Below are positions 16,929 to 26,810 of a stretch of 64,000 nucleotides of DNA, piece after piece (the stretch's first letter is position 1; each line of letters opens with the position of its first letter). The notes below the pieces were generated by a model that worked only from the letters and a program-made list of their open reading frames with translations, ran no database searches and had not been told where the DNA came from. A program made the position numbers and the translations under genes. Source of the stretch: Verrucomicrobia bacterium LW23 (lineage in GTDB: Bacteria; Verrucomicrobiota; Verrucomicrobiia; Methylacidiphilales; UBA1321); contig QAZA01000010.1 of the NCBI GenBank assembly GCA_003054695.1, positions 124,001 to 188,000 on the forward strand, in the 5' to 3' direction.

Positions 16929-19900
16929 CTAAAACGAATTAAATACTTGATACCACCCTTGAAATTGCCGTCAACGCCCACATCTCCCAATAGCAAAATC
17001 TGGTCATTTATCTTGAATGTCGTGCGAATCCCATAGCCCTTCGAATCGGCCGTAGGCGTCACCGAAATCCGGTTGATAAAGTCGTCATCCGAACTCCTTT
17101 TACGCGGACCAAAAATCTTGTCATACAACTTCATGAAAACAAGCCATGTTGCCTTGCCCGCAATCACATTACCGCCCGACATCAGCTCCGAGGTCGTTGA
17201 GCCGGTTGCGATAAGTGACACAATGTCTTCCTGCGGCAGTGGCGGTGTACTGAAGAAAAGCACCTTCGGATCCAGCACCGTCCCGTAAATCTGTACCGTA
17301 ATGTCATAGTCGTTCACCTTCGACCGCCCGCGAATCTCCAGCCGCGCATTAAGCCCGCCACTAAACAAAATCAACCCATTGGGAATTCGCAACTGGCTGA
17401 AGGGAAGAGCCGCTTCAATCTGCCTAAGCGTCACGCGCCCATTTACTTGCGGATTCTCGCCCTTGCCGGTTACCCGAAGGTCAATCAATACGTTACCGTC
17501 CGCACGATTGCTGATAATACGGAACGGATCCTTCGTTGTAATGGCAACATCCAGGTTCCAGTTGTTCACCGGCGGTATCTTCACCCCAATATCTGGCAAG
17601 GTACTCGCAGGCGCCTGGGGGGCAGGACGCCCCGGCAAACCGATGGGCAGAATATCAATTTCCTTCTGAAAACGGCTCTTCACCAGCGCTATACTTCCTG
17701 TCACATTCGCTTCATTTAGCGGCCCGGCGAGAGTAAGATTGGCATCGCTTCGCACAATCATGTTATCGTCGCGAGTTAACAGAAGGTCACTTGCTGTAAA
17801 CGTAAAATTCAACTTCGGGTCAACAAGATCCTCAAAGTTCGCGCCACCTGTCAGCCTGAACGGCCCGCCAGCGATGAGACCCGTACACTGCTCAATGTCC
17901 ATCTTCTTCTCATTAAAGAGGATACGACCGCGCACGTTCGTGATCAGAGGTAGCGTAATGTTGCTAAATCGAACTAGCGGAGCGTTCGCCTCCGCATGCC
18001 CCTGAAGTCGAGGCTGATTGATTGTCCCGTCCACCTTAACATCCACCGACACATTCCCTTGCGCCTCAACAATTTCCGGCACAAGCTGCTCGGCAAGTTT
18101 CAGATCCGGCAAGCGGAAGCGGGCCTCCAGTTTTATTGGCCCATTGCGGTCAACGGAGCCGTCCCTCAAAATCTGCTCCACGTCGCACGGCAACTCACCG
18201 GCGATTCGCAGCGGTGGAATGCGCGGTTGGGTACCCTCTGCAACCAGGGTCAGCTTCTTGTCCCTAAGCCGGAGGTCCATGCCGAACGCAGCGGGTTCGA
18301 TTCCACTTAAAGCCTTGGCTTTCAGGTTCTTGGCGCGAAGTGTCATGCTGGCCTCCAGGCTTTCCACCGATCCATCAACATCCAGCGTGGCCTGCACGTT
18401 GCCGCTGCCCGGGAGCGAAAGCCCTACCGAAGTTGCAAGTGTGGTAATATCAAGAGGTTCCGTGCGCACTCTCGCGGAAATCCTGTTCGGGGCGCGAAGC
18501 ATGTCGGCCGGCGTCCCCAACTTTGCAAAATCGAGCGGTGCCTCTACTTCGCCAAAACCGAGTTCTCGTTTCTGGTGACGCAACGAAATGTTGAGTACAG
18601 ATAACTTCTTCTGCTGCCATGCTAAATCTCCCGAAAGGCTCAGGTCACGCCCCGAAACACGCATGCCGGGAAAGAAAATTTTCTCCGGGTCATACGATCC
18701 TTTCAGCCGAACATCGACCCCCTTGACCTCGCCAAAGCCAATCTTTTCCAGCGATATATCGGTGCTCCCCCAGTGCGCCAGATCACCACCCTGCGGGAAC
18801 GAGCCCTTGCCTTCCACCGATACATTCGCCTTACCCGCAACTACTTGCGTAACACCAAACGCATTAAGCAGCGGTTGAAATGCCCCCAGATTGGCAATGC
18901 CTCCCTTTAGCTTTGCCTCGTAATCGTACGGGGCAACCAAATGCAACGTCGCGTTGCCTTCCACTTTTGTGGACTGGCCCGAAACGGCAAGGTTTACGCC
19001 CAACTGCCCCTCCGGCGACAACTTTCCCGTCGCGATTGTATCCGCGATGTTCACAGGCATCGCCATCCGCAGGACCACCGGAGGTAACTGAGCCTGAGTA
19101 ACTTGTGCGTTGAGAGAAAACTGGTTATCCTTAAAATCTCCCTCCACGACACATATTGCGGGCTCCAGGCCAGGACTTGAATCGGCCACGATTCTGGACA
19201 AGCGCACGCGGATGGCCCCAAGCATCTGCGAGAGGCGACCGCTTGTCACAACCGTTGCATCCAGCGTTGCATCTACAGGTACTTCCAGCTCAAAACTCCT
19301 GGCTATTTGCCTGACGTCAATTCCCTCAGCCTTGAGATTGGAGGCAATCTGGCCGTTCGGGCCGATAAGTTTTGCCGGGTCTGCAAGATGGTCGCGGTCA
19401 AAAGGCGCGCTTATGCTGCCCGATAGCAAGGTTTTGGCGACAGGAACCTTCTGTATCAATGAGATAGGAGCGATGGTCAGCAGTTTATCGCGCCAGTTTA
19501 CCGCGGCGTTAAAGTCGAAATCGCCTGAGGTTAACTGAACGATCGGGAAGACAATTTCCTCGGGCGAGTACCTTCCCTTAACCGTTATCGCTGAGACCTT
19601 TGCGGGGCCAGCGACGAGATCGGAGACGTTGAGGTTACAGGTGCCGTTATTCTTCATCGAAGGCAGGCCAACCTTTGGGTCCATCTCTCCAAGTCCTTGC
19701 CAGTCAACTGTTAAACGGCCGGCAATCCGATCGCGAACGCCCAGGGCCGAGAGAAGCGGCTCAAACACCGCCAGGTTGTCGATACCGCCCCTCGCTTCCA
19801 GGTCGTAACGAATCGGGCCAGTGACATCAATTTTGCCCTTGGCCACAAAGCGGGTCGCCTGGTTGACATCAAGCGTAACCCCTTTAATATCAACCACTCC

Positions 19901-21019
19901 CTTCTCCATGCGTAACAACATTTCGCCCCGATCCACCCGGGCGCGACCGCTCCGCACCATCATTTCGACCGTGCTCAGGCGGGCGTTCATGTCCACCACC
20001 CAGCTTTTCACATCGTTAATGAGGCCGGTAAACTCCATGTTAACTGCGGCGATTTTTCCGGTCACTGGCGTATCCGAACCGATGGATTCGCGGATGGCAT
20101 CCAGGGAGACATTCTCCACTTTGACTGTGGCCGAGAGCTTCTGATCTTCCTCTCCAGGTTCAACAGCGGCAACAAATTGCGTCGTACCGTCAAAGGTATT
20201 TCCCAGAAAGCTCAGTTTGACGCGACCTAGTTCAGCCTCGCGAGTGTCAAGCGCCAGCTTCTCGATCAAAACCCGCGGAGGCAACGCCAGTTTACTTAAT
20301 GTTAACACGCGGTCCTTCCATGCAATCCCGGCGGAAAGATCATCCCACTGGCCAACGCCTGGTAACTGAAGGAAGCCAAGGCGAAGGCTGCCTGGCACGT
20401 TGTCTTCGACGTTAAGATTGAGGTCTTTTACCACGACATCGCCCGCCTTCTGTTTACCGCGAAAGTTAACATTTGTTATCGCGATTTTGCCTGGAATCGG
20501 GATGGGAGGGAGCATCAACGGGGCGTCGGACGCCTTGGCATGGGGATCCTTAAACTCAAGATCCAGAACAACTTCCACATCCTTTGCCTCCAGGTTTGTG
20601 GCAAAGCGGGGCAAGCCGGAGAAGATCAGGCCGATGAGGCTGTACTGTACAGCGAGGTGTCTGGCCTTGATTTTTTCGACCGGACCTGGCTCACGAGGGA
20701 CAATATCTACATCATTAAAGGTAACGCCATAAACGGGGTTACCTTCCAACGTATATTTGATATCCCATTTCTGTCCTTCCGCCACCCAATTGACACCATA
20801 AGTAATAGCCATTCGCAGAAGCATGCCGTGCATAAAGAACAGCAAGACAAGCATTACACCAAACGCGCCAAGAAACCAGGGCCACAGAGCGCAGAGGCGA
20901 CGAAAGAGGCCGGGCCGCGCCTCCCCACCGCGTGAGACCACAGGCGTGCCGCGCGAAGCGCTGGCGTTGCCACCTAACAGCTTGTCGTGCTTTGGGTTAT
21001 GTGCGTTGGGATCAGGCAT
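16925..21019 (-). CDS. tamB: TamB-like translocation and assembly protein (AsmA/DUF490 family)
   Basis: 1364-aa envelope-spanning protein. A single N-terminal transmembrane helix (LWPWFLGAFGVMLVLLFFMH) near residue 45 anchors it in the inner membrane. A long periplasmic body of repeated beta-rich segments carries AsmA-type phrases such as GKIAITNVNFRGK, GKIDVTGPIRYDLEA and GRVTLRQIEAALPFSQLRI. The C-terminal 300 residues match the DUF490/TamB domain: VQIYGTVLDPKVLFFSTPP, EDIVSLIATGST, and the closing ILLLGDVGVDGNFKGGIKYLIRFR-type beta strand. Such proteins form a lipid-conducting groove between membranes. The adjacent TamA-like gene, overlapped by 4 bp, is the expected outer-membrane partner. 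It is divergent from the beta-helix protein gene. Confidence 0.87.
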   Translation of the reverse strand: MPDPNAHNPKHDKLLGGNASASRGTPVVSRGGEARPGLFRRLCALWPWFLGAFGVMLVLLFFMHGMLLRMAITYGVNWVAEGQKWDIKYTLEGNPVYGVTFNDVDIVPREPGPVEKIKARHLAVQYSLIGLIFSGLPRFATNLEAKDVEVVLDLEFKDPHAKASDAPLMLPPIPIPGKIAITNVNFRGKQKAGDVVVKDLNLNVEDNVPGSLRLGFLQLPGVGQWDDLSAGIAWKDRVLTLSKLALPPRVLIEKLALDTREAELGRVKLSFLGNTFDGTTQFVAAVEPGEEDQKLSATVKVENVSLDAIRESIGSDTPVTGKIAAVNMEFTGLINDVKSWVVDMNARLSTVEMMVRSGRARVDRGEMLLRMEKGVVDIKGVTLDVNQATRFVAKGKIDVTGPIRYDLEARGGIDNLAVFEPLLSALGVRDRIAGRLTVDWQGLGEMDPKVGLPSMKNNGTCNLNVSDLVAGPAKVSAITVKGRYSPEEIVFPIVQLTSGDFDFNAAVNWRDKLLTIAPISLIQKVPVAKTLLSGSISAPFDRDHLADPAKLIGPNGQIASNLKAEGIDVRQIARSFELEVPVDATLDATVVTSGRLSQMLGAIRVRLSRIVADSSPGLEPAICVVEGDFKDNQFSLNAQVTQAQLPPVVLRMAMPVNIADTIATGKLSPEGQLGVNLAVSGQSTKVEGNATLHLVAPYDYEAKLKGGIANLGAFQPLLNAFGVTQVVAGKANVSVEGKGSFPQGGDLAHWGSTDISLEKIGFGEVKGVDVRLKGSYDPEKIFFPGMRVSGRDLSLSGDLAWQQKKLSVLNISLRHQKRELGFGEVEAPLDFAKLGTPADMLRAPNRISARVRTEPLDITTLATSVGLSLPGSGNVQATLDVDGSVESLEASMTLRAKNLKAKALSGIEPAAFGMDLRLRDKKLTLVAEGTQPRIPPLRIAGELPCDVEQILRDGSVDRNGPIKLEARFRLPDLKLAEQLVPEIVEAQGNVSVDVKVDGTINQPRLQGHAEANAPLVRFSNITLPLITNVRGRILFNEKKMDIEQCTGLIAGGPFRLTGGANFEDLVDPKLNFTFTASDLLLTRDDNMIVRSDANLTLAGPLNEANVTGSIALVKSRFQKEIDILPIGLPGRPAPQAPASTLPDIGVKIPPVNNWNLDVAITTKDPFRIISNRADGNVLIDLRVTGKGENPQVNGRVTLRQIEAALPFSQLRIPNGLILFSGGLNARLEIRGRSKVNDYDITVQIYGTVLDPKVLFFSTPPLPQEDIVSLIATGSTTSELMSGGNVIAGKATWLVFMKLYDKIFGPRKRSSDDDFINRISVTPTADSKGYGIRTTFKINDQILLLGDVGVDGNFKGGIKYLIRFR

Positions 21020-21406
21020 TCGCGAGGGCGTGCGCGGTTGGTGCCGGGCTAAAGAGGAGACCGACTATGTTTTAGCGGATGAGAGTGTGAAAGGACAGCA
21101 TTAGATGAAGATGAGAGATGATTGAAGGGGGGACGGGCGTCTTTTTACCTAATATCTTATAATGCAAATGAATACCTTGCGAAATGCAGTACAAGATACA
21201 AATATGTGAATAGTGGTCTGATGCCGTTCGATTAGCCATGTTTACGCGAGTTTTTCTGCATTCGTGCGTGAGCTTATATTCATCTGTATTAAAAGCCATC
21301 TTTTTCTCCTTTGTTATGCGTTTTCGACTCGCCTGTTACCTTTGCAAAGGCGATTCTTGCATCGTACCGAAACACCGCCTATCTTTCCCTCACACATAAC
21401 CCGCAC
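21020..21406. other. Divergent intergenic region between tamB and beta-helix gene
   Basis: The 387-bp spacer is clearly more AT-rich than its surroundings, especially 21100-21310, as expected of a bidirectional promoter region. A 75-codon frame on the minus strand (21072-21299) has no recognisable features and no good RBS, and is treated as chance. I could not assign precise -35/-10 boxes. Confidence 0.5.
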
Positions 21407-24400
21407 ATGACGCATCCGCCCCGTGAAACGCGCTTTGTTCGCCCGCTTCGCCGGGCGCTGGCCTGTTTTGTGCTGTTCGCGGCCATTTTTGGGGGCGTCG
21501 TCCAGGCACACGCAGCGCGCGACTGGTTTGTCAAAGCGAACTCCGGTGACGATGCGGATGGGACGATACTCAGGCCCTATAAGGATATCTACTGGGCTTT
21601 AGAGCAGGCAAAAGAGGGTGATTACATCCATGTTGCCGAGGGAACTTATACGGGGCGACTGGATACCGCCAACTGGACGCTCGATACGCCGCGGCTTCGC
21701 ATTCTGGGCGGCTACAATGGCACATTTACGGAGAGAGCGCCGTGGAAGTATGTGACGCGATTCGCGTTTCAGGCGGGCTCGCGGGCGCGCAATACGGGGA
21801 CGATGCTGATTGGGGGGCGCGATCACTCCGGTTGCATAATAGATGGCATTGTGTTTGATCAACAGAACAGGAACACCTATGCCAGCGCCGATCCGCGTGC
21901 CAGCCTGGAGGTGCAACGATCGAGCCGGGACCCTATCATTTCGCTGACATCGCCGGAGGTGGAGATTCGCAACTGTTTGATTATCAACGGCTCCGGAACG
22001 GGTGTGATTTTGGCGGGGGAGGGCTCGCGGTTTGAAAACAATGTGGTGATGAACATGGCGGGTCCGCATTTGCTGGAGCTGCGAGGCAACAGCCAGGAAA
22101 AGCCGACTGTTATCTCAGGCAACAGCTTTATGTTTTGCTGGAGCGCTCAGTACGGTCGCGGTGACGACCCCGGGGCTGGGCTGAAGCTTTGGGGGGGAAC
22201 GCGGGCGGAGATTACGGGCAATCTGTTTTTGATGTGTGACGGCGCGGCGATTGAGGTGCATACAAGTGCAGACCGTGTGTCGCTAAAAGATAATCTTTTT
22301 TGCCTGAGCGGGCTGGCTCACGTGCGGTTTGCAAGTGACGGGCGCCAGGCGCTTATCGACACCGGTAATTTCAACGATATCAATGACTTAGGTTTTAAGT
22401 TGTGCGAGAATAATCGCGTCGGGGATCCGGAGTTGCTTGAAGTGGACCGGGGTTGGATGGAGTATGCGATTAATCGTGCTGCGGATGTGGTAAGCAAGGT
22501 GAAGCCTGAGGAGTGGGCGCGTTTTCGGCAGGCGCTGGGGCTTAACGCACCGACGGAAGGCAAAGGGCCGCAAGGGTTTGCGATGGCTTACGACGCATTG
22601 CAGGCGCTGAAGATGGTGCTGAAGGGGCAGGCGGCGGGCTCGAAGAGCGCGACCTACCCGGTGCAGTTTGCGGGGCCGCTGGTGAAGTCGTACTGGACGG
22701 TGCCATATTCGACGTTTCTCATTCGGGCTCAGTCGCTTAACAACAGGGACGTTGCCCTTTTCGGCATTGTGGGCCGCGAGGTGAAAGGCTTTACATTTGC
22801 TGGGGTTGCGGAGAAGGATTATCGCGCGTTTGAGCTGATTCCCTCGCCGCTGGGGCCGGTGGAGAATCCGCCGCTTGTGTTTATCCGCCGTGGGGCACCC
22901 ACGGAAGCTCTTTTGGACAAAACACTTGCGTTGCAACCGCCGCCCAGCAACGCCGCGCGGGAGTTCTATTTTAAGGGCGTGTGCAAGTGGGACGGGGGCG
23001 CCTCTGTGCCGCATAAGGGCGCGCTTGTGCTGGAGGAGCTTGTGGTGCCTGCGCAGGCCACGCCCACGGGGGGACGCGACTGGTTTGTGCGCAGCGGCAG
23101 CCAGGGCGGCGACGGCAGCCGGGAGAAACCGTTTGGCGATCCTCAGGAGGCGATTGAACTGGCGCTGCCGGGGGACGTGGTGCATGTGGCCGCGGGGGAG
23201 TACGCGCGGCCGGGCACGCGGGGCGGATGGCGGGTGGATGTGCCGTTTGTGACGTTGCGCGGTGGCTACAACTCCGAGTTTACGGAGAGGATTCCGTGGC
23301 GGTTTGCATCGCGCCTGAGCGTGGCGGCCGGGCCGTTGGCAGGGGCCATTGTTCGAGGGGAGGAAGATCATACAGGCACCATTATAGATGGCTTTGTGCT
23401 GGATGGTCGCGATATGAATGTGTACGACGGCCAGGGTAATCTTGTTCCGGGGCGATCGCCCCGCAAGGCGTTGCTTAGCCTTTCATCCGGCGGTTGCATG
23501 ATTCGTAACTGTTTGATCCTGAATGGTTCACTGGGTTCCGTGGAGATTTCGGGCGGAAGTGCGGACGCGGGGGTAATGGAGAATTGCGTGCTGCTGAACT
23601 TTAGCTGGCAGTCGGTGCAGCTGTCACCGGCGGACGACACCATGAGAACTTTTGTTCTCCGTCAATGCACGGTACTGGCAAGCTGGTACGATCGGCCGGG
23701 CGGGCCGGGCGGGACGCCGGACGGGGCGGGTGTGGCGACGCGTGGAGATGTTTCGCTGGAGCTGGACGGGAACATTATTGGCTATCACGACTCGGTGGGT
23801 GTGTATTGCAGCTCGCCGCCGGGGCGGGTTCGGCTGGTGAATAACCTGTTCTGCCGCAATCTCTTCGGCAATTATACGGATGCGCAGCGGACGTTTTTGG
23901 ACGACAATATGGCACAGGTGGCGTACGCCGGCTTTGCGTCGGCCTCCGGCAATTTCGTGGGAGATCCTCCCCTGCCGTGGGACAAAGATTGGCTGACGCT
24001 GTGGACAAGCCGGGCCCAGCGGCTGGGTCGGCGCTGGCCGGAGGATGACTGGCGTCGATTTCGAGAGGCGGCAGGGCTGAAATCCGAAGATGTGTCGGCC
24101 GCGGCGGCAAGCGGCGACCCTGTGTATGCGCGGGCGTACGACTGGCGCAAGGCCCTGCCGTTTTTTATGGCGCCCGCGGAAGGTGCGCCGGGCGGCGGGC
24201 CGGGGGCTCGCGCGGTGCCGCTGCCGGTGCATTTTCTGGGGATACCGGGCGAGGCGCTTTCGACGAAAGCGTATGCGCCGGCGGAGGTGGGCGCACTGCA
24301 GTCGGCGGCCGATACGATTGACGCGAGGAATGTGGCGCTGACGGGGGTGCTGGGCGACATGCTGCCTCAGATTCCGGCCGACCTTATTGAGGAAACGAAG

Positions 24401-25312
24401 GTGGGCGACTGGACGGGCGTAGAACTTTTTGCCACCACCTCCGCGCGCGGGGAGACGCCGATGCTTGTGGTGGTAAAGCGCGACACGCGTATGGCGCGAA
24501 GGCTGAAGGTGGCGGACCGGGCGTTGCGTTATGTGTTGCGAGGCACGGCGCGCAAGAGCTCGCGCCTGGGACGGGCCGTGCTGGTGCTGGAGACGCTGGA
24601 ACGGGAGGCGACTGCGCCCGCGACTCCCGCGCCGTCCTCTGCACCCGCGCCGGTAGCGGCACCGGCCGCGAGTGCGCCGCCAGCCCCCGCACCGGCGCCA
24701 GCGCCGGTTGCGCCTGCGACGAATGCGGCTGCACCGGCTCCGGCATCATCGCCGGCACCAGGGCCGACCTCGGCACCAGCTCCAGCACCAGCGGCGGGTG
24801 CGCCTGCGGCGGCGGTACCTGCGGCTGTTCCGGCGACAAACTCGCCAAGATCGCCGCCTCCCAGCGGAGGCTCCGCTACTCCACAGCCGACGGCTCAACC
24901 GACGCCACAACCGGCGGCAGGAGAAGGACGTGGGCAGACATCCGCATCGCCTGCAACGGCGCCGCCCGCGCCTAAGGCAACAAACGCGGCACCCGAGGCA
25001 AAGCCGTCTGCGGCGAAGACGCCGCCAGCTGCGCAGACGGGAGGCGCGCCCTCCGTGGCAGCACCGGAGACGCCGGGCAATGCTCCTGCTCCTCCTCCTG
25101 CTGCACCCGCTCCAGCACCCGCTCCTGCACCACCGGCGCCGTCGGCCACAAATGCACCTCCCCAGGCGAGCTCGGCGCCTGCTCCCGCGCCACCGACGTT
25201 GCGACCGCAGGAAAGCGCGCCCGCGCCTCGGCAAGTGTCACCGGCACCCGAGGCTGCGCCAGGAAGCGCGCCGTCGGAGCCGGTTCTGGTGAATCCTGGG
25301 GCAACGGGGTAA
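21407..25312 (+). CDS. Giant secreted protein with two tandem beta-helix (DUF1565-like) modules and Pro/Ala-rich tail
   Basis: About 1300 aa from the ATG at 21407. A signal peptide (RRALACFVLFAAIFGGVVQAHA) leads directly into the first module, which opens RDWFVKANSGDDADGTILRP, a DUF1565-type start, and continues with AKEGDYIHVAEGTYTG and parallel beta-helix repeats such as IRNCLIINGSGTGVIL. A second module opens RDWFVRSGSQGGDGS near residue 560 and repeats the same order (PGDVVHVAAGEYARPG, LRGGYNSEFTERIPW, IRNCLILNGSLGSVEI). Each module ends in a beta-rich region with an Arg-Asp-Val-Ala-Leu-centred motif. The last 235 residues are an Ala/Pro low-complexity tail. It is probably exposed on the surface or released, perhaps binding polysaccharide. 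No catalytic residues could be assigned. Confidence 0.8.
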   Translation: MTHPPRETRFVRPLRRALACFVLFAAIFGGVVQAHAARDWFVKANSGDDADGTILRPYKDIYWALEQAKEGDYIHVAEGTYTGRLDTANWTLDTPRLRILGGYNGTFTERAPWKYVTRFAFQAGSRARNTGTMLIGGRDHSGCIIDGIVFDQQNRNTYASADPRASLEVQRSSRDPIISLTSPEVEIRNCLIINGSGTGVILAGEGSRFENNVVMNMAGPHLLELRGNSQEKPTVISGNSFMFCWSAQYGRGDDPGAGLKLWGGTRAEITGNLFLMCDGAAIEVHTSADRVSLKDNLFCLSGLAHVRFASDGRQALIDTGNFNDINDLGFKLCENNRVGDPELLEVDRGWMEYAINRAADVVSKVKPEEWARFRQALGLNAPTEGKGPQGFAMAYDALQALKMVLKGQAAGSKSATYPVQFAGPLVKSYWTVPYSTFLIRAQSLNNRDVALFGIVGREVKGFTFAGVAEKDYRAFELIPSPLGPVENPPLVFIRRGAPTEALLDKTLALQPPPSNAAREFYFKGVCKWDGGASVPHKGALVLEELVVPAQATPTGGRDWFVRSGSQGGDGSREKPFGDPQEAIELALPGDVVHVAAGEYARPGTRGGWRVDVPFVTLRGGYNSEFTERIPWRFASRLSVAAGPLAGAIVRGEEDHTGTIIDGFVLDGRDMNVYDGQGNLVPGRSPRKALLSLSSGGCMIRNCLILNGSLGSVEISGGSADAGVMENCVLLNFSWQSVQLSPADDTMRTFVLRQCTVLASWYDRPGGPGGTPDGAGVATRGDVSLELDGNIIGYHDSVGVYCSSPPGRVRLVNNLFCRNLFGNYTDAQRTFLDDNMAQVAYAGFASASGNFVGDPPLPWDKDWLTLWTSRAQRLGRRWPEDDWRRFREAAGLKSEDVSAAAASGDPVYARAYDWRKALPFFMAPAEGAPGGGPGARAVPLPVHFLGIPGEALSTKAYAPAEVGALQSAADTIDARNVALTGVLGDMLPQIPADLIEETKVGDWTGVELFATTSARGETPMLVVVKRDTRMARRLKVADRALRYVLRGTARKSSRLGRAVLVLETLEREATAPATPAPSSAPAPVAAPAASAPPAPAPAPAPVAPATNAAAPAPASSPAPGPTSAPAPAPAAGAPAAAVPAAVPATNSPRSPPPSGGSATPQPTAQPTPQPAAGEGRGQTSASPATAPPAPKATNAAPEAKPSAAKTPPAAQTGGAPSVAAPETPGNAPAPPPAAPAPAPAPAPPAPSATNAPPQASSAPAPAPPTLRPQESAPAPRQVSPAPEAAPGSAPSEPVLVNPGATG

Positions 25313-25402
25313 AGCGTATTGCCGTCCTTTGCCGGCTTTTCTCGATACTGGGCAGGACTGTTGTTCCTTTTTTGGCGTAACCTATTGCGCGCCAGCGGCT
25401 TA

Positions 25403-25565
25403 GACCAATTGTCGGAATAAACCGGTAGATTGGTGGAGGCGATTTTGAGCGAGGGCGGCGTTGAGTCTTCGGTCATGCATTTTTCAAATGCACTCCCTCA
25501 GCCTCGCCTAGCCCTCATCTCAAAATCGCCTCCACCAATCTACCGGTTTATTCCGAGAATTGGTC
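25403..25565. repeat. 163-bp near-perfect palindromic element (MITE-like)
   Basis: The left arm 25403-25449 (47 bp) and right arm 25519-25565 (47 bp) are reverse complements with a single mismatch. The 69-bp centre continues the symmetry in broken form (GAGGGC, GGCG and TGAG pairings) and ends in a small perfect hairpin TGCATTT-TTC-AAATGCA (25478-25494). TTA occurs immediately outside both ends in direct orientation (25400-25402 and 25566-25568), as a 3-bp target duplication would. The right TTA is also the stop codon of the DegT aminotransferase. It lies between two convergent genes and encodes nothing, so a transposed palindrome or oversized bidirectional terminator are both possible. Confidence 0.9.
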
Positions 25566-26810
25566 TTACTCGGGCTGCACAAACTCCGCAATCGCCGCGC
25601 ATACATAAGCCACTTCCGCCTCCGTAAGCTCGCCGAAGATGGGGAGGGCCAGGGAGGTGCGGGCGGCTTCTTCGGAGACGGGGAAGTCGCCGGGGCGGTG
25701 ACCCAGGAAGGCGAAGCAGGGTTGCAGATGCAGGGGGATGGGGTAGTAAATCTCGCTTCCGATCGTGCGCGCGGTCAGCGCTTCGCGCAGGGCATCGCGG
25801 CGAGGGTGGCGGATGCAATACTGGTTGTGGACGTGGGTGCCGCGAGGATCGGGGCGGGAGAGAAGCAGGCCGCCACTGGTCGCGCCGGGCGAATTGGGCG
25901 AGACGGTCGAATTGGTCGCAAGGGGTTGCAGCGCAGCGGTATACTGCGCGGCGCGGATGGAGCGCTCGGCGTGGTACGTCTCCAGGTGGCGCAGTTTAAT
26001 GCGGAGCATGGCGGCCTGCAGGGTATCCAGGCGGCTGTTGACGCCTACCATGTGGTGGTGGTACTTGGGCCTGGATCCATGGGCGCAAAGCACGCGCAGT
26101 TTCTCGGCCAGGGCGGCGTTGCGGGTAATCAAAGCGCCGCCATCGCCAAAGCCGCCGAGGTTTTTGCTGGGGTAAAAGCTGTAAATGCCGATATCACCCA
26201 GGGTGCCGACCATGCGGCCGTGCCAGCGGGCGCCGAGAGATTGCGCGGCGTCCTCCACCACCCGCAGGTTGTGGCGGCGGGCGATGTCGAGCACGGCGTC
26301 CATATCGACGCTGTGGCCAAAGAGGTGGACGGGGAGGATGGCCCGGGTGCGCGGGGTGATTTTCGCTTCGATCTGCGAGACGTCGAGGTTAAAGGTGTCG
26401 CGGTTGATATCGACGTAGACGGGCACCAGGCCCAGGCGGGTCAGGCACGCGGTCGTGGCAAAAAAGGTGTAAGGCGTCGTGATGACCTCGTCGCCGGGCT
26501 GAAGATCCAGCGCCATAAAGGCGACGATCAGTGCGTCGGAGCCCGACGCGCAGGCGATGACGTGCGCGGGCGGCTCGTCGGGGCTGCGTCCGTCGGGGCG
26601 GGGTGCTCCTCCATCGGGCTTGCCTGCGGCATCGGCATCGCCGCCGCTGCTGCTTACGGTATTGCAGTAATCGGCCAGCTCCTTCTCAAACGCGCCTACC
26701 TCCGGCCCGTTGATAAAGCGCCCATCCTCCACCACGCGGCACGCTGCCAGTTTCAGTTCGGCTTCCAACGGTTTGTTCTGTCGATTAACGTCGAGGAGAG
26801 GAATCTTCAC
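25566..26810 (-). CDS. DegT/DnrJ/EryC1/StrS-family sugar aminotransferase
   Basis: PLP-dependent aminotransferase of 414 aa that aminates nucleotide-linked keto-sugars for surface glycan synthesis. ACASGSDALIVAFMAL (residues 87-101) is the substrate/PLP phosphate loop. VVEDAAQSLGA carries Asp187, which contacts the pyridine nitrogen. SFYPSKNLGGFGDGG has the Schiff-base Lys216. The C-terminal SEEAARTSLALPIFGELTEAEV block is typical of the family. Two low-complexity inserts (about residues 52-80 and 275-295) are not conserved. No other sugar-nucleotide gene is adjacent, so the exact sugar is unknown. The stop codon abuts the long palindrome at 25403-25565. Confidence 0.92.
   Translation of the reverse strand: MKIPLLDVNRQNKPLEAELKLAACRVVEDGRFINGPEVGAFEKELADYCNTVSSSGGDADAAGKPDGGAPRPDGRSPDEPPAHVIACASGSDALIVAFMALDLQPGDEVITTPYTFFATTACLTRLGLVPVYVDINRDTFNLDVSQIEAKITPRTRAILPVHLFGHSVDMDAVLDIARRHNLRVVEDAAQSLGARWHGRMVGTLGDIGIYSFYPSKNLGGFGDGGALITRNAALAEKLRVLCAHGSRPKYHHHMVGVNSRLDTLQAAMLRIKLRHLETYHAERSIRAAQYTAALQPLATNSTVSPNSPGATSGGLLLSRPDPRGTHVHNQYCIRHPRRDALREALTARTIGSEIYYPIPLHLQPCFAFLGHRPGDFPVSEEAARTSLALPIFGELTEAEVAYVCAAIAEFVQPE

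Noticed and set aside
21072-21299. 75-codon minus-strand frame in the tamB/beta-helix spacer
   Set aside because: The AT-rich region has no RBS, no motif and no similarity that I recognise.
24672-25292. Arg/His-rich alternative frames over the Ala/Pro tail of the beta-helix protein
   Set aside because: They are shadows of the low-complexity tail, with no start signal or domain.
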